Of a stretch of DNA of 64,000 nucleotides, positions 47,901-54,099 are shown piece after piece. Numbering within the stretch: the first letter of the stretch is position 1; every line of letters starts with the position of its first letter. Origin of the DNA: Sipunculus nudus (Eukaryota; Annelida; Sipuncula; Golfingiida; Sipunculidae). The notes under the pieces were generated by a model. That model ran no database searches. It was not told the origin of the DNA and saw only the letters and a list, made by a program, of their open reading frames with translations. A program made the translations under genes and the position numbers. The stretch is taken from the NCBI GenBank assembly GCA_026874595.1, contig CM049320.1, forward strand, positions 42,354,714 through 42,418,713. Reading direction: 5' to 3'.

Positions 47901-48226
47901 AATAAGAATTTTAAAAAGTTTGCATATAGACATGCATATTGTAGTTAAGTAAATTATTTTAATAAGCTCTCAGAATTTTGATTGATATTGCTGTTTACAT
48001 TTAAACATGACTTCCAAAAAGCATTTCAGTTGACCTTGCCAAAGATCTCATGGGCTCATCTCATCTCCTTTACAACTTTTGATTTCAAAAGTAGAACTAC
48101 AGGTGATGTTGCAGCAAGTTACCTGTATGACTCATATATATCAGTGTTGTAATGGGCCGTCTATCCTTTGTTTTAGTTAAAGCAAAGATGGCCAAGAAGA
48201 CCAAGAGGATGGCAAGGCTGAGGTGA
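18847..48226 (+). CDS. NOL7: NOL7-like nucleolar protein, six exons
   Basis: Assembled from exons 18847-18884, 25478-25658, 26889-27042, 39525-39585, 46813-46934 and 48177-48226. Every junction has GT/AG and the split codons close in frame, giving about 201 residues. The product has a short N-terminus, an acidic DDxTFS segment like the DDEAPEELTFA region of vertebrate NOL7, a charged coiled coil, the motif KLSDEILAGL like the LLPDTIL segment, an acidic link, a conserved-looking SAERAAAFKQKMMFGSRVNR block, and a basic end KKTKRMARLR. NOL7 is a small nucleolar RNA-binding protein linked to early ribosomal RNA processing. The naming rests on remembered motif order, not on an alignment. The C-terminal part is about 30-40 residues shorter than expected, so one exon may be missing between 46934 and 48177. 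Confidence 0.6.
18954..19067. other. (CA)n and short spacer
   Basis: A short (CA)n run lies at about 18950-18964. Nothing else is recognised. Confidence 0.5.
19068..19125. mobile_element. small hairpin MITE, diverged copy
   Basis: GACTCAACATTATTAGACCC and the inverted TTATGGCATA match the arms of the hairpin element at 22883-22946. Confidence 0.4.
19160..20039. mobile_element. MULE-type MITE with 9-bp target duplication
   Basis: The element starts GGAAGTGGCTAAACAGCCGG and ends CCGGTTGTTTAGCCACTTCC, its near-perfect inverse. The inverted arms run inwards for about 170 bases (for example CAGTTTAGTCCACAGGCTAA against TTAGCCTGTGGACTAAACTG, and TATGCTCTATT against AATAGAGCATA). The 9 bases ATAATTTTA occur directly outside both ends (19151-19159 and 20040-20048). 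Long inverted arms and a 9-bp duplication are typical of Mutator-like elements. The 880-base length and lack of a coding region make it non-autonomous. Confidence 0.8.
20194..20333. mobile_element. 140-bp hairpin MITE
   Basis: Arms 20194-20237 and 20290-20333 are inverted copies (37 of 44 positions match by eye), beginning AGGTCTGTCTA and ending GAGAGATGGAGAATT. The loop is 52 bases of AT-rich sequence. No target duplication was identified. Confidence 0.65.
20345..22400. other. no gene recognised (intron 1 of the NOL7-like gene)
   Basis: Open frames of 60-77 codons occur at 21538-21785 and 21971-22204 but have no recognisable family. No repeat family named here was found. Confidence 0.35.
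22407..22444. mobile_element. small hairpin MITE, deleted copy
   Basis: Begins GGACTCAAT and ends ATTGAGTCC, with GGGCCTAATAATATTGAGTC matching one arm of the copy at 22883. Most of the other arm is missing. Confidence 0.5.
22883..22946. mobile_element. small hairpin MITE, full copy
   Basis: Two 28-base arms (22883-22910 and 22919-22946) are inverted copies with three mismatches, starting GGACTCAATATTATTAGG and meeting at ATGCCATA / TATGGCAT around an 8-base loop. No coding capacity. Confidence 0.65.
22950..23600. other. no gene recognised
   Basis: AT-rich intronic sequence; nothing supported. Confidence 0.4.
23605..25301 (+). mobile_element. F7 repeat element, copy a
   Basis: Opens with the palindrome CGACCATAGGTCG (23605-23617) followed by AGCACTTGC, then holds several diverged internal units of about 350-400 bases, each with a CAGACAGACATAC-type phrase, GACAACTGA and a CACTGACACATTTTAGATGA phrase. 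It closes near CTTGTGAAAATCGGCAAGCA (25281-25300). The closing word is the inverse of GCTTGC at the start. Related copies: 34232-34905 and 39085-39425. No coding capacity. Confidence 0.5.
25478..25658 (+). CDS. NOL7: NOL7-like gene, exon 2
   Basis: Acceptor TTTTTATTTTTAG; donor AAAAG then GTACAG; ends on a codon boundary. Encodes an acidic start (SEHSDTDSDAPDDVTF) followed by a highly charged helix (ESKKKLKDRRRQMDEKYKEQ) likely to form a coiled coil. An internal ATG at 25488 is a possible alternative start. Confidence 0.65.
25745..26880. repeat. 35-bp minisatellite filling intron 2
   Basis: About 32 units of CACTTGATCCTATCAGTGTG plus ATTTATTAGTCCTAT. Variants alternate (TATAACTC, TATTAGTC, TATGATTC), and a longer block of several units around 26270-26430 is repeated around 26650-26830, showing higher-order duplication. 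Together with short flanks it makes up the whole intron between exons 2 and 3 of the NOL7-like gene. Confidence 0.95.
26889..27042 (+). CDS. NOL7: NOL7-like gene, exon 3
   Basis: Acceptor CTAATCACCAG directly after the 35-bp minisatellite; donor GCAG then GTAATG. Encodes MKKLEELEKTKLSDEILAGL, then a lysine-rich stretch (KKKVKKSGQPNVKVKV) that could serve as a nuclear or nucleolar signal, then an acidic end. Leaves one base for the split aspartate codon. Confidence 0.65.
29575..29742. repeat. (CT)n microsatellite
   Basis: Long CT tracts interrupted by short words; open frames on both strands here consist only of SL or RE repeats. Confidence 0.95.
30192..32500 (+). mobile_element. F3 family Helitron2/HINE-like element, copy a
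   Basis: The 5' end is a hairpin: TATCCGCCAAAAC, loop GAA, GTTTTGCGGATA (30192-30219). The inverse of its first bases, TTTTGGCGGATA, occurs near the 3' end (32456-32467) and is followed by the hairpin GTAGTCG-CTTGT-CGACTAC, then CCGTATTCTAG (ends 32500) and TT. The inside is about seven units of roughly 283 bases. Each carries the phrases ATATCTCGGGAACCGTTTGA and CTCTGCAGTGGTTTGACTAA and, in most units, two copies of the palindrome AGGTGGCGCCACCT. Alternate units are more alike than neighbours, so the array is dimeric (about 565 bases). It is inserted within F1b. Confidence 0.75.
33411..33503. repeat. tandem duplication of 51 bases
   Basis: GGCTTGAAGCATTGCTCTAA plus GATGAGACTGTATATTTTTT occurs twice in direct succession with almost no difference. 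Confidence 0.85.
33504..34230. other. no gene recognised
   Basis: Intron 3 sequence without a supported coding region. A short G-run is at about 33725-33733. Confidence 0.35.
34232..34905 (+). mobile_element. F7 repeat element, copy b (3' truncated)
   Basis: Begins with a diverged start (GACCAGAGGTTGAGCGCTTG) and shares the internal phrases of F7a: GACACACTGACACATTTTAG-like, GTGCAGCGCCCCTAGCAACC and GAGGACAACAGACAAACAGA. No closing hairpin was found. Confidence 0.45.
34906..35520. other. no gene recognised
   Basis: Nothing supported. One 100-codon open frame at 35370-35675 runs across the 5' end of the next repeat element and is not a gene. Confidence 0.4.
35805..36831 (+). mobile_element. 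F4 family Helitron2/HINE-like element, copy a
   Basis: The 5' hairpin is TAGCCCTCAGCC, loop CTTA, GGCTGATGGGCTA (35805-35833), followed by GTCCGTCCGTCCGTCC. Three internal units of about 300 bases repeat TTGTGAGCGGGATATCT and GGTCAAGTTCGAAGATGGGT. Near the 3' end GGCTGAGGGCT (36795-36805) is the exact inverse of AGCCCTCAGCC, then the hairpin TCAGC-TTCT-GCTGA and TATTCTAG (ends 36831). It is inserted in a T-run of the surrounding F2 element. Confidence 0.75.
37013..37065 (+). mobile_element. F4 family, 5' fragment (copy b)
   Basis: Only the 5' hairpin and about 20 bases beyond it are present (TAGCCCTCAGCTCATAGGCT, GATGGGCTATTGTCATCACC), again directly after a T-run of F2 sequence. The rest is missing. 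Confidence 0.65.
37149..38966 (+). mobile_element. F2 family Helitron2/HINE-like element, copy b
   Basis: The 5' hairpin is ATGCCCCCGCCAC, loop AAA, GTGGCCGGGGCAT (37149-37177), followed by CTAGTTTTACCCATGTCCGTC-type sequence. About nine internal units of about 175-180 bases follow (GCAGATATTGGCCTGATTTT, GGTTGACCTACTTTTGACCG, AACTTAGAAAATTTCATGAA). Near the 3' end GCGGAGGCAT (about 38934-38943) is the near-inverse of ATGCCCCCGC, then the hairpin GTGTC-GTTC-TGACAC and ATCTAG (ends 38966) before a T-run. No coding capacity. Confidence 0.75.
39085..39425 (+). mobile_element. F7 repeat element, copy c (5' truncated)
   Basis: Shares GATGACCTTGACCTTTGACC and GAACAGACAGACAGACACAC phrases with F7a, and closes with a clean hairpin GGAAATC-GGA-GATTTCC (39391-39407) followed by GGCAAGC. 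Confidence 0.45.
39525..39585 (+). CDS. NOL7: NOL7-like gene, exon 4
   Basis: Acceptor TGGTTTTCAG; donor AATAA then GTAAGTAA, close to consensus. Encodes DEACGLTDQELSDDFIALN in the frame required by exon 3 and leaves AA for the split lysine codon completed by exon 5. Confidence 0.6.
39586..40550. other. intron 4 start, tandem duplication inside
   Basis: No gene. An 82-base tandem duplication lies at about 39733-39898: CATTACCCCAGGTTAACCCA onward is present twice with few changes. Confidence 0.6.
40552..41145 (+). repeat. 61-bp array carrying the exon 5 splice acceptor
   Basis: About ten units of 61 bases, each reading ACAGGTCTTTGGGTATACAG, GTGATGGGTGTCTCTGAGAA, TGTTAACTTTCTCAATGATT, G. One unit (from 40742) is longer because of an internal partial duplication. 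Each unit holds a pyrimidine-rich tract, an AG, and a near copy of the first 37 bases of exon 5 of the NOL7-like gene. The array stops at about 41145 in mid-unit; one full unit and the real exon 5 resume at about 46749. Confidence 0.85.
41391..43650 (+). pseudogene. RecQ-like helicase pseudogene
   Basis: Fragments of a superfamily-2 helicase lie in the right order. LQQHQRYAIAGYLAKKDCLI then VLKGSGKSICFEAMPML (41391-41513) carries the Walker A motif and ends at TGA 41514-41516. YLFGSPENFC and MYKERVVALV (42007-42105) lead, after one extra base at 42106, into DEVHTAVSW (42107 on), the DEAH-type motif II. VIGVGIDVRCDQIILYGPNQ then DDYLQQIERGG (43315-43413) match motifs V and VI of RecQ helicases (GMGID and QIGRAGR in intact proteins), with TGA at 43414. 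An ICAAHSVPEN segment near 43600 may be the zinc-binding region. GT/AG pairs at 41634 and 42005 suggest it once had introns. Stops, the frameshift and an altered motif VI make it non-functional. It could derive from a cellular helicase or from a helicase-bearing transposon. Confidence 0.7.
42150..43300. other. inside the helicase pseudogene, weak exon traces
   Basis: GLSAEGKPAFKKYLL (about 42562-42603) and, further on, words resembling the GTANQ and NIRYRY segments of RecQ-like proteins (about 42655-42770) occur in different frames. They fit the region between motifs II and V but are too decayed to delimit. Confidence 0.35.
43660..44847 (+). mobile_element. F1 family element, copy f (5' truncated)
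   Basis: The 3' end reads GGCTGAGCGTCATGACTCAT then GGGTCACTTG, matching other F1 ends. Inside are about three units of about 300 bases beginning GGGCACAAATCATAACCATT and containing CTTGACATTCAGGGAGGTCC, the same internal sequence as at 58140-58270 in F1e. No 5' hairpin was found. Confidence 0.55.
44888..44974. repeat. (TA)n microsatellite
   Basis: Interrupted TA tracts with AATC words. Confidence 0.9.
44975..46740. other. no gene recognised
   Basis: Contains a G-run at about 45866-45881 and a patch around 45740-45790 (ACCGTAAATTCTGTTTTTAC, GCCGCATGTC, TATAGCCGCACC) that looks like the end of an interspersed element. An open frame at 46536-46724 (62 codons) is not recognised. This is the right half of the insertion that splits the 61-bp array. 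Confidence 0.35.
46749..46837 (+). repeat. last units of the 61-bp array, merging into exon 5
   Basis: One complete unit (from ACAGGTATACAGGTGATGGG) is followed by a second whose AG is the acceptor of exon 5. After CTCTGAG, the repeat ends and unique coding sequence begins at ATGGTCAGACAG. Confidence 0.85.
46813..46934 (+). CDS. NOL7: NOL7-like gene, exon 5
   Basis: Acceptor GTTTGACAG then GTCTTC; donor TCAG then GTACTA. Encodes SSGIQVMPISE, then MVRQGQTSAERAAAFKQKMM and FGSRVNRES. The acceptor and the first 37 bases of the exon are the last unit of a 61-bp array that otherwise lies at 40552-41145. The block after it is unique sequence and is the best-looking conserved part of the protein. 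Confidence 0.62.
46935..48176. other. intron 5, short tandem repeats
   Basis: A 52-base unit (CATCAGACAACTTGAATATT, TGTGTACCAATTATCATGGC) is present about three times at 47530-47690. An 83-codon open frame at 47226-47477 is not recognised. No exon encoding the expected missing part of NOL7 could be identified; a weak acceptor at about 47041 leads into ETSVMHRKQD and then a stop. Confidence 0.4.
48177..48226 (+). CDS. NOL7: NOL7-like gene, terminal exon
   Basis: Acceptor CTTTGTTTTAG; encodes VKAKMAKKTKRMARLR and stops at TGA 48224-48226. The basic end fits a nucleolar protein. The split codon works when joined directly to exon 5, but a skipped phase-compatible exon in between would also keep the frame. 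Confidence 0.5.
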
Positions 48227-48229
48227 CAC

Positions 48230-48528
48230 AGGGATCACTGGTTTAATTCACCGACGTTTTTACTGGAAAAGGAGCACTGGAGCCAGATCTGTATCATGTA
48301 AATCTCCAGATAACCTGAGGATATTGGCCGAGTTTGAGCTAATCGGTCATACGCTGGACAACAAATCAGTTCACACAGAAACCGTTTCAATATTGGTGTA
48401 AAAGGGTGTTCTTGCCTATCTGTTTTTCCCTTCCGCACCCGCTTCCGTCACCCATCGTTCGTCCAATTCGAGTCAGTTAAAATACATAGGGCATTCACAT
48501 CTTTCCGCACCCGCATCTGTCTCACCGT

Positions 48529-48568
<40 letters not shown>

Positions 48569-49835
48569 ACGTGAAAAATAATAGCATCAAAGATGATGAG
48601 TGGGGGTTGGGACGGCAATAAAACGCGGGTAGGTGTGAACAGAGACAACGGATGGCGGACGAGGAGTAACGGAAGCGGGTGTGGGTGTGGAAGAGGAAAA
48701 AAACGAATAAACCCTACTTATAATTTTGATACACACGAAGTACGTTAAGCAACGAGTAAACCTTTGTATCGCACTAGTGACATCTGTTGGTGACAATGGA
48801 CTATTACTGATCAAATCTGTTAGAATGACAAAGAGAAGGTTTTTGTATAAAAGTAAGATACCTGCCGTGTCTTTGAATAAGTGGTTCCATGGGGGGAGAG
48901 GGATCTGATATGTTTCTTGTTTCATTAAAAAAAAGATTCTGGCTTATTAAACCTGCATATTGGTCAGACGATCTCCTTAGACAGTTGGCATGCTCATGGA
49001 AAGGTCTTTTTATATTGGAATAACGGGTAACTTATCTATATTGGTAGTGCTGCAAATTTGGATAATTCTTTTCATTGTTACATGTCATTATAACATAACA
49101 TTTCCTCTTTGTTTTACAGGGACCTTCATTAAGAGAGAGATTAAACCTTTATATAAATAACCAGTATTTATCAGTATCTATTCATTGTTAAAATATGAAA
49201 TTAAAAAAAAATTAAATGATACAGTTTAGCCTGGGGACTATTTGTGCTCACCTGTTATTTCAGAGTAATTAGCACAAATGGAACTAACATTCATTTTATG
49301 GGAAACTTTACAAGTTTGTATGCTAATATGATAGTATATATGGAAGATTAAGTTATATTTATGCCAGGAAATCTGAAAATTTGCCATTAATTTTGGATTT
49401 TGCTGTATTTGTATCAATCTGATTGCATCTCATCTGCTTCAGGGTCAATGGTAAATTGTCCAATAAAACTTAATAAAAATTTGTACTGATATATTAATGG
49501 TACACAATATTTGGAATAATGTATATTATCTCTTGCTATCAGTTTATTTACTGAATACAAAAGTTTCATAGCAAAATCATCCTTGCACATATTTATTATC
49601 TCTAACTCAGCTGCCTTTACCAGGTTATTAAGTTGTGTGTGTGAGTAAACATGGTCCGTTCATGTATGTCTGTTTACAAAACAAGACTGTGACCTGAGGT
49701 CTGATATGCAAAAAAAAAACCAAATGAGAAGAAACAGGAAAAGAAATACACTATACTCTAAGGTCGAAAAACCTCTGATTTGTGAAGCTTCACAGGTTTG
49801 GCTACCAGGTAACCTGCTCCCTATCTACATGCATT
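48230..49835. other. 3' flank of the NOL7-like gene, (TA)n
   Basis: A (TA)n run lies at 48534-48566. No second gene is supported. No clear polyadenylation signal close to the stop codon was identified. Confidence 0.4.
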
Positions 49836-49837
49836 CG

Positions 49838-51196
49838 AGTTCGCATTTGTCATGGTTGACCTACTTTATGACAGCTCAGGACTTAAAAATTTAATGAAAA
49901 TAATGAATTTTCATGATAAATGCACGTGTAATGATTTAATTTTTGGAATGCTTGTAGATACTGGTTCAATTTTTGGTGTGTGGGCCCACAATGACCACTG
50001 ACAGATCGAGTTCGCATTTTGTCCTGGTTGACCTACTTTTGACGGTATGACAGCTCCTGGACTTGAAAATTTAATAAAAAAATTATGAATTTTCATGATA
50101 AATGCACATGAACTGATTTTATTTTTGGAGTGCTTGTAGATACTGGTTTAATTGTTGGTGTGTGGGCCTATAATGACACTGACAGACCGAGTTCGCATAG
50201 AAAATTTCATGAAAATTATTAATCTTCGTGATAAATGCACAAGTAGGGATTTTTTTTGAGAATGCTTGCAGATCATGGTTTTATTTTTGGTGTGTGAGCC
50301 CATAATGACCACTGACAGACCGAGTTTGCATTTTGTCCTGGTTGACCTACTTTTGACGGTATGACAGCTCCTGGACATAGAAAATTTCATGAAAATTATG
50401 AATTTTCATGATAAATGCACATGTACTGATTTTTTTTTTTGGAATGCTAGTAGATACTGGTTTAATTTTTGGTGTGTGAGCCCATAATGACCACTGACAG
50501 ATCGAGTTCGCATCGACCTGGTTGACCTACTTTTGACGGTATGACAGCTCCTGGACATAGAAAATTTCATGAAAATTATGAATTTTCATGATAAATGCAC
50601 ATGTACTGATTTTTTTTTTTGGAATGCTAGTAGATACTGGTTTAATTTTTGGTGTGTGAGCCCATAATGACCACTGACAGATCGAGTTCGCATCGACCTG
50701 GTTGACCTACTTTTTGCGGTATGACAACTCCTGGACATAGAAAATTTAATGAAAATTATGAATTTTCATGATAAACGCATATGTACAGACTTTTTGCGCA
50801 ATGCTTGCAGATATTGACCAGTTTCTGCTGGATCATGACCAGTTACAGATCGAGTTCGCATTTTGTTGCGGTTGACCTATATTTGATGGTATGAATTTTC
50901 TTATACTGCGTGCAGATTATCACCTGATTATTGCGGTGTGGATAGATAATGACCTGTTACAGATCAAGTTTACATTTCTTCCCGGTTGGCCTACTTTTGA
51001 CGGTATCACGATTCCTGAATATTTCATGGAATTTTTTATCATCATCTTCATTGTTCTTCATTAACTTTACAAAGTTATATCATAGACAATGATTAAATTC
51101 TTGATCATTCAGTATTGCTACATGTATACCCCGCCACTTTAACAAATATTTCTAATTTGCCCCAGGTGGGAGCATTCGTGTCGGAGACGCATCTAG
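49838..51196 (+). mobile_element. F2 family element, copy c (5' truncated)
   Basis: Internal units of about 175-185 bases (TTGACCTACTTTTGACGGTA, ATGATAAATGCACATGTACT) repeat about seven times; two neighbouring units around 50440 and 50620 are almost identical. The 3' end has CCCCAGGTGGGAGCATTCGT, a hairpin-like GTGTCGGAGACGC, and ATCTAG ending at 51196. The 5' hairpin is missing. Confidence 0.65.
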
Positions 51197-51202
51197 TTTC
51201 TA

Positions 51203-52804
51203 TTTTTAGCTCAGCTGACTATAAGTCATCTGGGCTATAGTTTTGGTTTATATTCCGTCGTTCGTCCGTCAGTCTGTCTGTCCATTAGACTGGCACGTAT
51301 TGAACCCGTTAGACCTACGAATCCAAAATACGGCATATTGTTAGATGTCCCAAAAAATCTCCTATTTTACCGAAAATTGGGTCAATATGACTTCGTTCCT
51401 TCGAGATAATTAGGAAAAAAACTCAAATTACCATTAAAAACCTATTATCACACTTCAGGACTGCCTGATATCAAAACCACTTATCTGTTTTTCTTAATAT
51501 TCACCAGAAGTAATCTCCTATATATTTTCTATATACATGCCAGAAATTTAGTCTGTTAAATATAAATTCTTAAAGTTATGGGCCCAAACATAATGGACTT
51601 TGTAAAAAATCAGGAAAAATATTTACTCACTTAACATGAAAAATTTTGAAACTAAAGACTTTTTTCCCCACGTATATAACTTTGTTTAATTAAGATTCAA
51701 TTGTATACCCAAAATTAGATCTGAATTTTGTAATTTTTTAAAGTTATTAGCATTAAAATAAAATCAGTACCTTAAATTTTGCCCAACTTTGACCATGGCA
51801 CGTTTTTTTCCTTTAAGTACTATTGATTTAATTTTCACAGCATGTAAATTCAAGTATTTAATTTGTTTAAATCTGAAATTTGAAAAATATAAGCTTGAAA
51901 ATTAGGCAAGCTATTGATTATTTTCTTGAGGCTCTACATTTGTTTTGTCCCAGGGTCCCACTCCAGGGTTTCTGATTTGTTACAGTCACTGGGGGAGATC
52001 CCCTGCTGTGACAGATGTACAGTTCTTCACATATCACCATCCCAATACCCCCCCCCCCCCCCCCCCCACGCTAACCCAACCCACTAAGTGTTATGTAATG
52101 CTGTTTCCACTCCAATATACAAATACTTTCCTTGAAAAAAGTAATTCAAGGTGTAATCCAGAAGATGCTATATATATATGTTGTCTTAATGTAGCATTTA
52201 AAAAAAAAATCAATTTTCTTTAAATGATTTTACCAAATATAATTAAACCCATGAGTATATTTAAATTTATAAAATATGAAGCAATTAATGGATAAATAAA
52301 GGCACAATAAAAAAATTATGAAATCTGAATCAAATATTATTTTTAGATATTTATTGTTTTGCAAATTTATTGTTATAGTAAAAAATAAATAAACTTATGT
52401 ATGCATAAGGTGGTGTTGTCTGACAAGATTGAGCTTTATGATGATGCAATTTAGAATTATGAATCAACTTTTATATTCAGATATATGTGTTATATTGGAA
52501 ATTTATAGAGTTATATATACTTATAATAAAAAAAATTGATCTGATAAAAAAATGATCATGGTAAAAGTACAGATCATTTGTTCACAAACTGCTCACATGA
52601 TTCAGCTTCAACATTAGGAAACACATGGTCAGATCACAAAATATTATTTGCATAAATTACTTGCTGATCAATACAAACCAATCATATAAACCAACCATGG
52701 CCTATATTACCTCTTCCTCTTACAATTTATCTCCATTTGATATTATTTTAGATTTTTACCTTAAGGTCAACTTCAGCTGAGCACAGTGACCAGTGGGTCC
52801 CATG
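51203..52804 (+). mobile_element. F1 family element, copy c
   Basis: The 5' hairpin TAGCTCAGCTGACTATAAGT, CATCTGGGCTA (from 51207) is followed by a TTCCGTCGTTCGTCCGTCAG tract. The 3' end is TCAGCTGAGCACAGTGACCA then GTGGGTCCCATG (to about 52804). Its 5' end begins seven bases after the CTAG that ends the neighbouring F2 copy. Confidence 0.65.
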
Positions 52805-52807
52805 TTT

Positions 52808-53220
52808 TACTATAAAATGAGCAACCATGTCAGTTTCTCAGCTGTCGTTTCATCTAGTGTCTCGAAAACTGGTCTGTTTATTGTGGATAAGTGGATGCCA
52901 TATAATAGTCACCCTGTTCGTCCATCTGTAATTTGTATCCAGATAATAACTTCAGTTTGGGTTGAAATATGGATTTAAAATTTGACTTTTGTAATACCCC
53001 CACTAAAGCAAGAACCTCCATGGTTTTTTTCCTTATATTTATAAAGATAATGGCTACATTTTAAGCTTTTCATCACAAATCTTCCATCTTGCACATAGAG
53101 CTGACCTGCCAGTAGGGAAAGAATATAAATGAATTTACAAATTGCCATCGCCAGCCAGTTCCAGAAACATGTCATAAACCTTTCCAAAAAGAGTGTTCAC
53201 CTGAAAGTGTAGGAAAATTC
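52808..53220 (+). repeat. F6 repeat fragment
   Basis: CATGTCAGTTTCTCAGCTGT and GTGGATGCCATATA followed by a CACCCTGTTCGTCCATCTG tract match 58465-58600. It is probably the first internal unit of an F1- or F5-type element placed after F1c. Confidence 0.5.
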
Positions 53221-53389
53221 AGTTCTTTGGATATCTGCCCGATAAATGCTTTGAAAGCTAAGTTTACAAATATAATGACATTTTATGTTTTTGTATTATA
53301 ATTCTAATTTTAAGCAAGATTGAAATATGGTAGAGGCACGGGTTCGTATTAAGTCCGCTAGAAAGTTGGTTGGTATTACAGGTTACTTT

Positions 53390-54082
53390 TAATATTCTGA
53401 CCTTTCCTCTCTCCAGTGCGTCCATCTGTGTGTCTGTTTTGACACATTAACCCACATATCTTTGAATTAATTTTCGCCCTTGGATAGCTTCATAACATAC
53501 ACAAAAGTGGTGGCGCCACTTGGAGCCATTTTTGCACAGCGTCCATCTATTCGTTTGACTTGGGTTAAAATCACTAATATCTCGGCAGTGGTTTGACTTA
53601 TTCACCTGAAATTTGGCATGCGTATACATCCTGGGAAGCTTTCTTGATTTTATGACAGGTGGCGCCACCTATATTCACGTTCATGCTTATATCTCCTAAC
53701 TGGTTTGACATATCTTCCTGAAAATTTCCATGTGTTTAGATCTCACATAGCTCTTATATCATACAAGAATAAGGTGGCGCCACCTGCAACCATTTTTGCA
53801 CAGCGTCCATCAGTTCGTTGGACTAGGGTTAAAATCACTCATATCTCAGCAGTGGTTTCGACGTATTCACCTGAAATTTTGCATGTGTATACATGTTGGA
53901 TGGTTTATCGTTCAAATAACAGGTGGCGCCACCTACAATCATGTTTACGTGGAAGACATCCATGCTAATATATAAAACATTTAACTCTATTTCCCCTTGC
54001 TACTTAATTCATGCCTCACTTCACCCATCCTACTCTGATAATGGCGGACTCACGTAGTCGCTTGTCGACTACCCGTATTCTT
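53390..54082 (+). mobile_element. F3 family element, copy b (5' truncated)
   Basis: Shares CACATTAACCCACATATCTT-type and CAGTGGTTTGACTTATTCAC phrases and the palindrome GGTGGCGCCACCT with F3a. The 3' end has ATGGCGGACTCACGTAGTCG, then CTTGTCGACTACCCGTATTC, i.e. the same terminal hairpin, but CTTC in place of CTAG. Confidence 0.65.
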
Positions 54083-54099
54083 CTTTTGTTTAAATTATA

